A stretch of 64,000 nt of DNA from Roseateles_B sp051857535. GTDB lineage: Bacteria; Pseudomonadota; Gammaproteobacteria; Burkholderiales; Burkholderiaceae_C. Positions 8,995 through 17,957 of this stretch are shown here, in pieces. The stretch is taken from the NCBI RefSeq assembly GCF_051857535.1, contig NZ_JBPZGY010000002.1:1-64000 (forward strand). The letters are read 5' to 3'. The position numbers and the translations under genes were made by a program. The first letter of the stretch is position 1. Each line of letters begins with the position of its first letter. The notes beneath the pieces are model-generated. The model saw only the letters and a list, made by a program, of their open reading frames with translations, ran no database searches and was not told where the DNA came from.

Positions 8995-9607
8995 CCATCT
9001 CCTCCAATGCGCCCAGGCTCTGGGCCACAGTGCGTCGTGCCCCAGGCCGGCGATGTGTTGCTCGGCGCGAAGCTTGGATTTTTAGATCAGTCTACGACGG
9101 GCACGACGACGCGCGCATTGTCTAACGGCCCCGTTATGACACAACGGCGCAAGCGAGGAACACCAGCGCCGGCTGGCCATCAGGCGCATCATCCGCGCCG
9201 GGAAGTGCTCGTCTAGCCATACACCACGTCCTGTTGAGCAGCGATTCAGGATTCCATGGATGAGCTCGCAAACCCCGCCTCTCATCGGTCAAGCGACATT
9301 GCGTGACGCTACCGTTCGTCGTGGCGTTTCAGTTTTCGCCACGCACCGTCACGTCGGCAAGGGCTAGGAGCTGAAGATGGGCAAGCCGCGAGCGGACAGC
9401 GCCTCAGCGGGTGGGTGCCTGGCCGTCCAGGGTGTTGGTTGGCCGCACAGACCGAGCGTTCGTATTCCCCAATCTTGGCGGGCCGTCCGTCGCTCCTCCA
9501 GCGATCCATTATGCTGGTCCCACGAGCCCGACGCCACAGTTCGCGGTTCATGCAGGCTGTCCGACGTAGACGGCGCGCCAACAGATCCGATTCGGGAGGT
9601 CTCCACT
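8995..9607. other. non-coding spacer with palindromes before the kinase-helicase gene
   Basis: No convincing gene lies here. The stretch holds a palindrome TAACGG-CC-CCGTTA (9,123-9,136) and an inverted repeat CGTGGCG/CGCCACG (9,320-9,326 and 9,337-9,343), the latter bracketed by GTGACG (9,303-9,308) and CGTCAC (9,347-9,352). These may be operators for the rightward gene. An ATG at 9,377 with AGGAG at 9,366-9,370 is in frame with the kinase-helicase gene and could give a 77-residue longer product, but that extension does not look like protein sequence. Confidence 0.4.
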
Positions 9608-12600
9608 GTGCGAATTCAGTACCTCAGCCCTCATGGTGTTCTAGAGGTTGAGCAGGCCGCGCTGCGCGAAATCGCTGCCAAGTTGCCGAGTGCGTGGACT
9701 GCCTACGCCGCCTTCCGTTTGCTGCCTCGTGGATCCAAGCAGCCCTTCGACGTCGACCTGCTACTGCTGACGTCGAATCGCATCCTTGTGGTCGAGTTGA
9801 AGAACTGGGCTGGCGACATCGAGTACTCGTCGGGCCAGTGGTTCCACCGCGGTCACGCGATGCCATCGCCGGTCGAGGTGACGGACATCAAGGCGCGCGC
9901 GCTGAGAACCTTCCTCAAGGAAAAGAACGGGGCGATCAAGCTTCCCTTCATCGAGTCGGTAGTGGTTCTCTGCCACCCCCATTGCCGCCTCAAGAACTTC
10001 CCCGACGAACAGCGCCGCTTCGTCCTGACGTTAGCGGACTTCCTGCATGCAGCCTCGGACGGCGCTCGCTACAAGAAGCGCTTTCCCGATACGCCGCCGC
10101 AGTGGAATTACGCCTCCGCTGACCCGCTACGCCAGCGGCAGCTCTACGACGCCATCTTCACCACATCCAACCCAGCCGTCCTCAAGCGTCGGACCGTCTT
10201 GTACGGTTTCGAGCAGATCGAGGACCAGGCGGACTACGTGCATCCGCGCAAGATATGGTCAGAGTTCCGCGCGGAGCACCAGGAAAGCCGTAGCTCCAAG
10301 GCCTTGCTGCGCAAGTGGGACTTCGAGGCACTCGCGGCCGGTGGCACCTCGACGGTGGAGCGCCAGACCATCGGGCTGCGCGAGCTGCGCTTGAACGAGA
10401 CGCTGCGGGTGCAGGCGCCCGAGCTCCATGAAGATCTCCTTGAACCCATCGGCTCCGCGACCGCGGACGACATCACCACCAACTTTGCCGAGGCGTATCG
10501 CCTGCCCACCGGCATCGAACGCCTGGCGGAGCATCTTGCTCGCAACCGCGAGATGGATGAGCAAGAGCGGCGGTTGCTCGCCAAGAGCATCCTGGCGCGT
10601 TTCGCCAAGCTACATGCCCTTGGCATCGCACATCGAGACATCACCAAGCGCACGCTCTGGGTGCTGGAGCCGTCCCGCGTCATCCTCTCGACCTTTGCGG
10701 CCGCTCGCGTACCTCAGGCCCAGACCGTAGGCGTCCACCGTATCGAACTGGAGACCGGCTCGATCCAGCTGCCCGAGGACGAAGGCGTCACCGCGCAAGG
10801 CCGCAACGCGGACCCGTTTGTCCGCGACGTGTTCCTGTTGGGCGTCCTGGTCTACGAGATGCTCGAAGGCCGGGAACTCGAGCGCCTGAACGACGTTCCC
10901 GTTTTCGACAGCGCAGCCGAGCTCTGCGTACCAGTCCTCGCACCCTGGTACGCCAAGGCGATGGACCTGGATCCGGCGGCCCGCTATCGCCATGCCTCGG
11001 AAGCACTCGATGCGCTCAACGCCTGCTTCGCCGAAGACGGCGGTCCGGATGTACGCGCCGAGGACTTTGCCGGCTACGAAACGACGGCGGGGCCGATGAC
11101 GCTCCGGGTCAAGCATCAGCTCCCGTCAGCCTCGACCAAGATGGTCTACGAGTCGGAGCTCAATGGCGTTCGCGTGCTGGTGAAGTGGTGGCCCCAGCTC
11201 AGGTACGACCCGAAGTACATGGCCCGCAACCTACGCCTGCTCGCCTTCTTGCAGCAGGCGCGCTCGCTGCGCCAATCCGGATTCGACGCTGCGCCAGAAG
11301 TGCTGGACTTCGGCCTGAGCGCGGTCGGCCTCGTGCTGGTCACGCGGTGGATGGAAGGCAAAACGCTCACCGCCTGGCTGGCGTCCGGCCCCGACGGGCG
11401 ACAGCGCGCGCTTGTGGCGCACGCGCTGCTCAACGCTGTGCGACGCCTCCACGTCCTGGGCCTTGCGCATGGCGACGTGAAGGCCGACAACATCGTCGTG
11501 CCTGCGGCGGCGGGAGACGAGCCTCCGCGCGTCGTCCTAGTGGACATCCCAGACCTAAGCGCGGATGGCGACGAGGGCATAACCATTGGCGCCGTGCCGC
11601 ACGCCGTCGAAGGCGAGTCGCCCTTGCACAGGGACGCGTTTGCGGTGTGCGCGCTGGTACTCGGCCTGCTCCCCGAAGAGTTCGCCGCAACGCGCAGCGA
11701 CGTGGCGCGCGCCATCGACCTGGTGGATGTCCTGCCGCCTCTGGACTTGCTTGCCGAGACGCTTCAGGAAGAGCTACATCCCCGGCCGCGCACGATCACC
11801 AAGTTCAAGGCTGTGCTGAAGAAGCGCCTGCGTGGTGGGCCGCCATCGCTGGACCTGATCTCCAACAACGGCGAGTACGCGGTGCGCGCGACGCGGCACG
11901 CGGATACGGGCCACGTGCGCTTCCACGTCGTCGGGATGCGGCAGGAGCTGTACATCAAGTACGACCCGGAAGAGGAGGCTGTGCTCGATGCATCCATCAA
12001 GGAGATCGATCACATCGATTTCGTGAACGCACACCGACGCAGTTTGTTCTCGTTGAGCGCTGAGATTCAGGTCACGTTTGCGGAGGACCTCGATGCTCAC
12101 GCGCTGGCGGGGCTCCTCTTCCAGCGCTACAGCGCAGAGCTCGTCGATGAACCGGAAGGCGAAGACCCCGCTGCCCCTCCCGGTGTCGACCCCTACGCAA
12201 AGCAGGCCGAGCCGACATCGCATCAGCGTGTCACCGCCACGGCGCTGTGGACGGCGCTGTCGGACACCGACGAAATGAACGTCACCACGATCACTGTCCG
12301 CCAAGGCGCGAGGCAGGTGCCACCGGACAGCGGTGAATGGGTCATCCCGTTCGACTGTGAGGGCGGGGTCCTCGACTTCTCAGAGGATGAGGGCATCGAG
12401 CTGCTTGAACGCGGTATCGACGCCACCGACGGCAGCGATCGTTGGTTCACCGTAGGCTGGGTGTCGCCAGACCTGGGTCGCGACATCATGCGGGTGCAGG
12501 CGAAGAGAATGAGTTTCGCGCCCAAGGCGGGAGACCTGCTGCATGTGCGCGGCACCTTTGAGAAGGTGGCTTCGGAGCGCCGCGTGGCGGCCATGAAGCG

Positions 12601-14476
12601 GGTACTCGCCGGCGGCGGCCTGATCCCTTCGCTGGTCGACTACTTCGACCCAGACGCGGAGCGAATGCCCCGGCGCGACGCGACGATCGATCTCCGCGAG
12701 CTGGGCGAGTACGAGCTGAACGCCGCCCAGGAGGAGGCGCTCAGAACCGCCATCATCAACGGCCCCATCTCGCTGCTGCAGGGGCCGCCCGGGACGGGCA
12801 AGACCAAGTTCATCGCCTCGTTCGTGCACCTGCTCCTGTCGCGCGGACTGGCGGACAACATCCTGCTGGTCAGTCAATCGCACGAGGCCGTGAACAACGC
12901 GATGGAAAAGGTCGCGGGCTCGCTGCGTGCGTCGAGCCTGGACGTTTCCATGGTCCGGATCGGCCAGCAGTCGATGGTTTCGCCTGCGCTGCGCGGCATT
13001 CAGGAGGACGCTCTGCGTCAGAACTATCGCGAGGGCTTCGATGCAGAGGTGAAGGATCGTGTGCGTGCCGTGGGTGTCGCCATGGGCCTTCCCGAAGGCT
13101 ACGTGCGCGACGCGGCTGACCTTCATGCCACGCTCGGACCGCTGCTGCAGCGCATTGATAGCTTGGCCCGGGCCGTTGACGAGTCTGAGGGCAACGACCT
13201 CGCTGCGGCAGAGCATCTGCGACGCCTCAGCCAGGTGTTCGTCGAGCTTGCCGGACGTCAGTTCGGGATCCATGCTGCGCCCGGAACGAACCCCGCCGAG
13301 CTCCGGGAGTTAGTGGACGACAAGCTCGAGGCCCTGGCCCACCGGCACGGCTCGCCAAGTCCAGCCAAGTGCGCCCACCTTGAGCAGATCGCGCGACTGT
13401 CCACCGAGTTCTCGCAGGTGCTGCGCAGTCCGAGATCCAACTACACCGCATTCCTCGCGCGAAGTGCCAGCATCGTCGCGGGCACGTGCGTGGGCGTCGG
13501 CAAGCAGGCGCTGGGCATCACGGACGTGCCTTACGACTGGGTGATCGTCGACGAGGCGGCGCGAGCCTCGCCGATGGAGCTGGTAGTGGCCATGCAGGCC
13601 GGCAAACGGGTGCTGCTCGTGGGCGACCACCTGCAGCTGCCACCCTCCTATCCACGCGCCGTCGAAGACCAGGCTTCCGCGCTTCTGGGCATGTCTCGCA
13701 AGGATTTCCGGCGGATGAACAACTTCCAGCGGGCCTTCTCGTCGCAGTACGGCCAGTCCGTTGGGCGAACGCTGAGCGTCCAGTACCGCATGGCAGAGCA
13801 CATCAACCGCCTGGTGTCTCACTGCTTCTACTCGGATGCCCTCGTGGTCGGTCGCAAGCCGCCGGGCGACGAGTACGCGATGCTGCCGGACTTCTTGTCC
13901 ACCCAGGTCGTGTGGGTCGACACCCAGGACCAAGGGCGCAATGCCTTTCACCGCGCGGCAGGCACGACGGAAGGTGCGCTCGTGAACGAAGCCGAGGCGG
14001 CGGCCGTGGTGGAGGTCGTCCGCGGCATCCTGACCTCCGCATCGTTCCTTGAGCACGTCCAGTCGCAGGACGGCGATCACGAGCCGGTCATCGGCATCAT
14101 TGCCATGTATGCGGCTCAGCGCGACCTAATCCGCCGCAAGCTCGAGCAGGCCGAGTGGGCATCCGGCCTGCGCGACCGCTTCTCAGTCGGGACCGTCGAC
14201 AGCTATCAGGGCAAGGAGAACCGCGTCATCGTGCTCTCGGTCGTGCGCAACGACACCAGCGAGCATGTCGGATTCCTGATCGACCCCGAGCGCATCAACG
14301 TGGCCATGTCACGGGCGAAGGACAGACTGGTTGTCGTCAGCTCATCGGCAATGTGGAGATCCCGAGCCGCCACGCCGATGAAGCGCGTGCTCGATGAAGT
14401 CGAGCGCCTCGCGGATGAGCAACTGGCGCAATTCGTCCCTTCGAAGGAACTGAAGCGGAGCCTGGTCCATGCGTGA
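9608..14476 (+). CDS. NERD-pseudokinase-kinase-superfamily 1 helicase fusion protein
   Basis: The 1,622-residue protein combines four parts. Residues 1-130 are a NERD nuclease-like domain with FDVDLLLL (Asp48, Asp50) and VVELKNWAG (Glu63, Lys65). Residues ~230-470 resemble a protein kinase with HRDITKRTLW (His342) but lack the catalytic-loop Asn and the DFG Asp, so probably a pseudokinase. Residues ~480-750 are a second kinase with HGDVKADNI (His621) and VDIPD in place of DFG, plausibly active. Residues ~1,000-1,600 are a COG1112/UPF1-like helicase with GPPGTGKT (~1,059-1,066), VIVDEAARASP, SYQGKENRVI and NVAMSRAKDRL. The NERD-plus-kinase part recalls PglW of type 2 BREX; kinase-plus-COG1112 helicase recalls MkoA of Mokosh. 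The GTG start at 9,608 has GGGAGG eight bases upstream. The 3' end overlaps the next gene by 8 bp. Confidence 0.85.
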   Translation: MRIQYLSPHGVLEVEQAALREIAAKLPSAWTAYAAFRLLPRGSKQPFDVDLLLLTSNRILVVELKNWAGDIEYSSGQWFHRGHAMPSPVEVTDIKARALRTFLKEKNGAIKLPFIESVVVLCHPHCRLKNFPDEQRRFVLTLADFLHAASDGARYKKRFPDTPPQWNYASADPLRQRQLYDAIFTTSNPAVLKRRTVLYGFEQIEDQADYVHPRKIWSEFRAEHQESRSSKALLRKWDFEALAAGGTSTVERQTIGLRELRLNETLRVQAPELHEDLLEPIGSATADDITTNFAEAYRLPTGIERLAEHLARNREMDEQERRLLAKSILARFAKLHALGIAHRDITKRTLWVLEPSRVILSTFAAARVPQAQTVGVHRIELETGSIQLPEDEGVTAQGRNADPFVRDVFLLGVLVYEMLEGRELERLNDVPVFDSAAELCVPVLAPWYAKAMDLDPAARYRHASEALDALNACFAEDGGPDVRAEDFAGYETTAGPMTLRVKHQLPSASTKMVYESELNGVRVLVKWWPQLRYDPKYMARNLRLLAFLQQARSLRQSGFDAAPEVLDFGLSAVGLVLVTRWMEGKTLTAWLASGPDGRQRALVAHALLNAVRRLHVLGLAHGDVKADNIVVPAAAGDEPPRVVLVDIPDLSADGDEGITIGAVPHAVEGESPLHRDAFAVCALVLGLLPEEFAATRSDVARAIDLVDVLPPLDLLAETLQEELHPRPRTITKFKAVLKKRLRGGPPSLDLISNNGEYAVRATRHADTGHVRFHVVGMRQELYIKYDPEEEAVLDASIKEIDHIDFVNAHRRSLFSLSAEIQVTFAEDLDAHALAGLLFQRYSAELVDEPEGEDPAAPPGVDPYAKQAEPTSHQRVTATALWTALSDTDEMNVTTITVRQGARQVPPDSGEWVIPFDCEGGVLDFSEDEGIELLERGIDATDGSDRWFTVGWVSPDLGRDIMRVQAKRMSFAPKAGDLLHVRGTFEKVASERRVAAMKRVLAGGGLIPSLVDYFDPDAERMPRRDATIDLRELGEYELNAAQEEALRTAIINGPISLLQGPPGTGKTKFIASFVHLLLSRGLADNILLVSQSHEAVNNAMEKVAGSLRASSLDVSMVRIGQQSMVSPALRGIQEDALRQNYREGFDAEVKDRVRAVGVAMGLPEGYVRDAADLHATLGPLLQRIDSLARAVDESEGNDLAAAEHLRRLSQVFVELAGRQFGIHAAPGTNPAELRELVDDKLEALAHRHGSPSPAKCAHLEQIARLSTEFSQVLRSPRSNYTAFLARSASIVAGTCVGVGKQALGITDVPYDWVIVDEAARASPMELVVAMQAGKRVLLVGDHLQLPPSYPRAVEDQASALLGMSRKDFRRMNNFQRAFSSQYGQSVGRTLSVQYRMAEHINRLVSHCFYSDALVVGRKPPGDEYAMLPDFLSTQVVWVDTQDQGRNAFHRAAGTTEGALVNEAEAAAVVEVVRGILTSASFLEHVQSQDGDHEPVIGIIAMYAAQRDLIRRKLEQAEWASGLRDRFSVGTVDSYQGKENRVIVLSVVRNDTSEHVGFLIDPERINVAMSRAKDRLVVVSSSAMWRSRAATPMKRVLDEVERLADEQLAQFVPSKELKRSLVHA

Positions 14477-16031
14477 ACGATTCAACACCGTTGCCGTAGC
14501 CATTCCGGCGCAGCTCTTCAACGTGCGCTGCCACGTGTCGATCGACCGCCAAGTGCCTGTCATGACGGACTTCGCAGTGCGCTTGCTCCATCTGAGCGGG
14601 CCATTGGACGTCAGCGTCCTGCGGGAGTACTTCGGGCTGTCGGCCAGTGAGGCTCGCGATCTGCTGGAGTTGCTTCGGGAGGAAGGTTTGATCGGCGAGG
14701 CCAACGGTCGCATCTCGCTCACGTCCTACGCGGAATCCCGGTTCGCGGCGTCCTCTGACGGCCTGCCACGCTTCACGAAGATCGCGGAGCGTCAGAGTCG
14801 CCCCGTCTTTGAGCTGCTGACCTACACCCCGCTGCCGAAGACTCTCACGGGCAACTACTGGGACAACAGCCTGGAGCTGAAGTGGAATGCAGATGACCCG
14901 GAGGCGGGCAAAACGCGCGATCGGGCCGAGGCGGCGTTCCACAAGCATTTCCTGGAAATCGAGCGCTTCGAACTCGAAGACGTGAACCGCCGAGCCTACG
15001 CTTGCTACAAGGTCGACGAGATTCGCGCTGGCCGGCCATACAGCGTTCCGCTGCCCGTGCATTTCGAGGTGGATGCGGAGGGCAATGTCGAGTTTGAGGT
15101 CGATGCGCAGCTCGAGCTTCTGCCCGAGTCGTTGCGATCAAAGTTGCGGGAGTTGACGGCTGACCGGATCGCTGCGCTCGCCACTCGACCGGATCACCTT
15201 CGCGCCTTCATCGAGCGCTTCGACGACGAACTGCTTGCTCGGTACCTGCTCTCTGCGTCGAGCGGAGGAGAACGCGCCGCCTTGGTGAAGCCGGATGGGC
15301 GCATTGGTCTGCGCAAGGACCCGACGATCGACTTTGGACGATACGTCCACGAGGTTCATGCACAGAACAACGGCGAGATCTATGACGGTGGCAGAAGCCA
15401 AGCGACGCTCGGCGCTTTATATATGCCCAAGACGCAGACTCGTCTGCTGGAAGGACTGCGCAAGGCGCTTGCCGCGCTGAAGCGCACGCCCGACGTCGAG
15501 CTGCCGGCCGCCGCCTTCTGGGTCATCCCCGACTCTGAGCTGTGGGGCCGCACGAGCCTGGTACGCGACCTCATCACGGCGGTCCGCGCCGAACTTTCAA
15601 AGGCGTTTGGATCGTCGCCCGAGATCGTGGCCGTCGCACCCTGCCGGCAGGACGAGCACAAGGACCAATCCGTGAAACGGGCTCGTCTCCTGCTTGATGC
15701 TGGCTTCAACCGCGTCTTCTTGAGCCCCTACCAGCCCAAGCAGGAATGCTTCGAAACACTACTGGTTCCTGGCATCTTTGGCGTTGCAAGTTATCAATGG
15801 ACCTTGCCCAGCGCTGGTCGATACAACGTGCCGCTCGGGTTCCTGACCCAGGCGCCCAAGAAGTTGCAGAAGATGGCCGCGTTCACCCAGTCCGTGATGA
15901 CTTCATCTATCTACGCATCAAGCCGCGGCAACGGCTCTACAGCCGACGAGCGCAGGTTCAGGTTCGAAGATGCTGCGGTCAGCGAGTTCGCTTGGCTCGA
16001 TCGCTTCGCCGCGGCGGCTGCCGCGGCCTGA
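14469..16031 (+). CDS. winged-helix protein coupled to the kinase-helicase
   Basis: The 520-residue protein is not one I recognise. Its start overlaps the kinase-helicase gene by 8 bp, so they are co-translated partners. Residues ~30-90 look like a winged helix-turn-helix (VLREYFGLSASEARDLLELL then EEGLIGEANGRISLT). The middle is acidic and charged (~90-260), and the C-terminal half (~270-500) is a mixed alpha/beta region with WVIPDSELWGRTSL and SPEIVAVAPCRQDEHKDQ. No HxK(x4)D phospholipase D motif is present, which argues against this being a Mokosh MkoB. The tail ends in an alanine run. It may bind DNA or peptides and recruit or regulate the large enzyme. It stops four bases before the end of the convergent nuclease-like gene. 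Confidence 0.75.
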   Translation: MRERFNTVAVAIPAQLFNVRCHVSIDRQVPVMTDFAVRLLHLSGPLDVSVLREYFGLSASEARDLLELLREEGLIGEANGRISLTSYAESRFAASSDGLPRFTKIAERQSRPVFELLTYTPLPKTLTGNYWDNSLELKWNADDPEAGKTRDRAEAAFHKHFLEIERFELEDVNRRAYACYKVDEIRAGRPYSVPLPVHFEVDAEGNVEFEVDAQLELLPESLRSKLRELTADRIAALATRPDHLRAFIERFDDELLARYLLSASSGGERAALVKPDGRIGLRKDPTIDFGRYVHEVHAQNNGEIYDGGRSQATLGALYMPKTQTRLLEGLRKALAALKRTPDVELPAAAFWVIPDSELWGRTSLVRDLITAVRAELSKAFGSSPEIVAVAPCRQDEHKDQSVKRARLLLDAGFNRVFLSPYQPKQECFETLLVPGIFGVASYQWTLPSAGRYNVPLGFLTQAPKKLQKMAAFTQSVMTSSIYASSRGNGSTADERRFRFEDAAVSEFAWLDRFAAAAAAA

Positions 16032-16035
16032 AGCC

Positions 16036-17697
16036 TCAAGGCGGGAGCAGGCCGGCCACAGACGTTGTCGGTGGATCGCTTGAGGGCGAGGGCTCAGAGC
16101 CGTAGGACAACAACGCTCCTCCAAGCCCCGGCATTGAAGGGGCGGAGCCGGTTGGGGCGATCGATGCAGACCTGGTCGACTTGGGCGCTGGAACTGACCA
16201 AGCTTCCGCGAGCGGGTGCTTTTGAAAGTGGGACCTAATGACATCGAGCGTCGACGCGTCTCCGGCCGCTCTGGCCATCGCGACCAACTCTTCTATGTAG
16301 CGGACCTTCAGGGTGTACTTCGTCGGACGAACTGTCGCGGCGCGTTCGCGCACCATGCGCTTGCCTTCTTCGGACAGATCTCCAGAGACCCACATCTCGA
16401 AGTGGTACTTCCGGCGCGCAAACTCTGACATGCCTCGGTGCTCCTTCTCGATCGCCGGGACCTGTACCTCGAGCCAGTGCTTCACCTCCTCGTCGGGCAC
16501 CAGGTTGCCAGGCAACCGTCCCTTGGCCTCGATGAAGAACAGGTCGGCTCCAAGCTCGCCGCGCACGTCGATATCGGCCACGTCTTTGCCATCTTTGCGC
16601 ACCAGACGGCCCATCACGACATTGGAGGCGTGCAAGCCATTGCGCGCCAATTCCGCGCAGACAAACTCGAAGAGCTTGCCGCGCAGTCTCCCGTCGGCGC
16701 CTGGCAGACCGCTCAGCGTCTTGAAGAGCTTCTCGAACTTGGCGGGGTCCACGGCTTGCTCTGCCGCGTGGCTCAGCAACTCGATGAGGCCGCGCAGCGC
16801 GACCGCGACTTCGCGGCCGAAGAGCGACTCTGGAGTGCCGACGACGATGCCGGCGTTCTTGAGGCTCTCCAGCGCGCTGTCGCTGAAGCCGTCCGCGACG
16901 ACGAACTGCATGCAGCGCATCAAGCGGCTGACCTTCCGGATCGTCTCGGTCTTGTAGATGAAGGGCCTGACGTGGACTTCTTCCAGGTCCGCGAGCACGA
17001 CGTCCATCGCTAGGAACCCAGGCTTCAGCTTGCCATCGGCGAAGGTGCGCAGCGGGCCGAGGTAGGAAGGCGCCGACAAGTCCCATTCGAATCGATTGAC
17101 GGTGGGTGCTGGGTCATCTCCCCGAAGCCTGAACCGTCCCCAGCTGCCCAAGTTCAGGCGCCGCGCCCACTCCTTCAGCGAATCCAGCAAGATCGCCTCT
17201 GCGATCATCCGGCCGCGGAACTGTGCAACCATGTGGTCGTTCTGCAGCGCTTCGACGAAGCCGACGACCGTACCGGCGCCCTCCAGCTCGACTTCTTCAA
17301 GGAGGCCGGCCTCTACCAGCCGCGTCTTGACCTCTTCGGCGTCGACCTGGCCCTCGCCGGCGCCGGTTGCCGTGGCAGCGGCGAACTGATGGGACGGCAG
17401 GATGCCACCGCGGGCGGACAGCGCCCAGATCGTTCTGGCGTAAGCGCCACCGGCCATCACGAGCGCGTCGCCCAGGGCAGACCAGAAGGCTGACGACTGC
17501 CATTGATCCGGCAGGTAGAGGAAGCGTGCTCGTCGCGGGAAGTCGAGTTTGAGCTCGCGCACGGGCTCTGCGCGCCGGGCAACCTGCTGCCGGGCGGCAT
17601 CCGGTGTGATCGAGAACCGCTGGGCCAGGTCGTCAGCGGCAGTTCCGGTCAGACAGGGACCGATTTCTCGGAGTACGGCAACCAGTTTGCTGGCCAT
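16036..17697 (-). CDS. PD-(D/E)xK nuclease-like protein with N-terminal helix-turn-helix
   Basis: The 553-residue protein starts with a helix-turn-helix-like segment (DDLAQRFSITPDAARQQVAR). Near the C-terminal third is a restriction-endonuclease-fold signature: a helix with Glu (LFEFVCAEL), then ADIDVRGE (Asp375, Asp377) and FFIEAKGR (Glu390, Lys392), the D-x12-E-x-K spacing of PD-(D/E)xK enzymes. The last ~60 residues are Pro/Ser-rich and probably disordered. It converges on the winged-helix gene with a 4-bp gap, so the three genes are packed as one locus. ATG 17,697 was chosen; an in-frame GTG at 17,715 would place the start inside the upstream operator. The family is not identified; the nuclease call is inference from the motif. 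Confidence 0.72.
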   Translation of the reverse strand: MASKLVAVLREIGPCLTGTAADDLAQRFSITPDAARQQVARRAEPVRELKLDFPRRARFLYLPDQWQSSAFWSALGDALVMAGGAYARTIWALSARGGILPSHQFAAATATGAGEGQVDAEEVKTRLVEAGLLEEVELEGAGTVVGFVEALQNDHMVAQFRGRMIAEAILLDSLKEWARRLNLGSWGRFRLRGDDPAPTVNRFEWDLSAPSYLGPLRTFADGKLKPGFLAMDVVLADLEEVHVRPFIYKTETIRKVSRLMRCMQFVVADGFSDSALESLKNAGIVVGTPESLFGREVAVALRGLIELLSHAAEQAVDPAKFEKLFKTLSGLPGADGRLRGKLFEFVCAELARNGLHASNVVMGRLVRKDGKDVADIDVRGELGADLFFIEAKGRLPGNLVPDEEVKHWLEVQVPAIEKEHRGMSEFARRKYHFEMWVSGDLSEEGKRMVRERAATVRPTKYTLKVRYIEELVAMARAAGDASTLDVIRSHFQKHPLAEAWSVPAPKSTRSASIAPTGSAPSMPGLGGALLSYGSEPSPSSDPPTTSVAGLLPP

Positions 17698-17710
17698 GGG
17701 GCGCCCCAAT

Positions 17711-17831
17711 GTCACAGAGCGCTATTTATATCACAATTGCCGCTCTGTGACGGTCGCCGAAATTTCTATTTTTCCTTATAAATCAAAGGCTTGAAAACTT
17801 CGAAACGGCAATGTCAATGTCACAGTGATCA
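17711..17831 (-). promoter_or_regulatory. inverted-repeat operator of the nuclease-like gene
   Basis: GTCACAGAGCG (17,711-17,721) and its exact complement CGCTCTGTGAC (17,741-17,751) flank a 19-bp AT-rich spacer that holds TATAAA on the minus strand, a candidate -10 box. The core TGTCACAG recurs at 17,819-17,826. The arrangement, with the -10 between operator arms immediately upstream of the start codon at 17,697, suggests tight repression of the nuclease-like gene. Either helix-turn-helix protein of the module, or an Xre regulator nearby, could be the repressor. Confidence 0.6.
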
Positions 17832-17957
17832 GCGGGGCCCAAAAACCGACCGGCTGAAGGCTGGTTTTGCGTAGTCATCAGCGTACTACGATGACGCTCA
17901 ACGTGTGGCTCCCCCCCCTGCCTATGTAGAAGAGGGTGTTGAGGTCGCGGACCCAGC

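Noticed and set aside
9377..9607. 77-residue N-terminal extension of the kinase-helicase
   Set aside because: Although ATG 9,377 has AGGAG upstream, the translation is Ser/Arg/Pro-rich without domain character and the NERD domain begins right after GTG 9,608, which has GGGAGG; kept as an alternative.
9608..16031. Kinase-helicase pair as classical Mokosh or BREX type 2
   Set aside because: The partner protein lacks an HxK(x4)D phospholipase D motif, and no pglX, pglZ, brxC or brxL-like gene is in the window; similarity is at domain level only.
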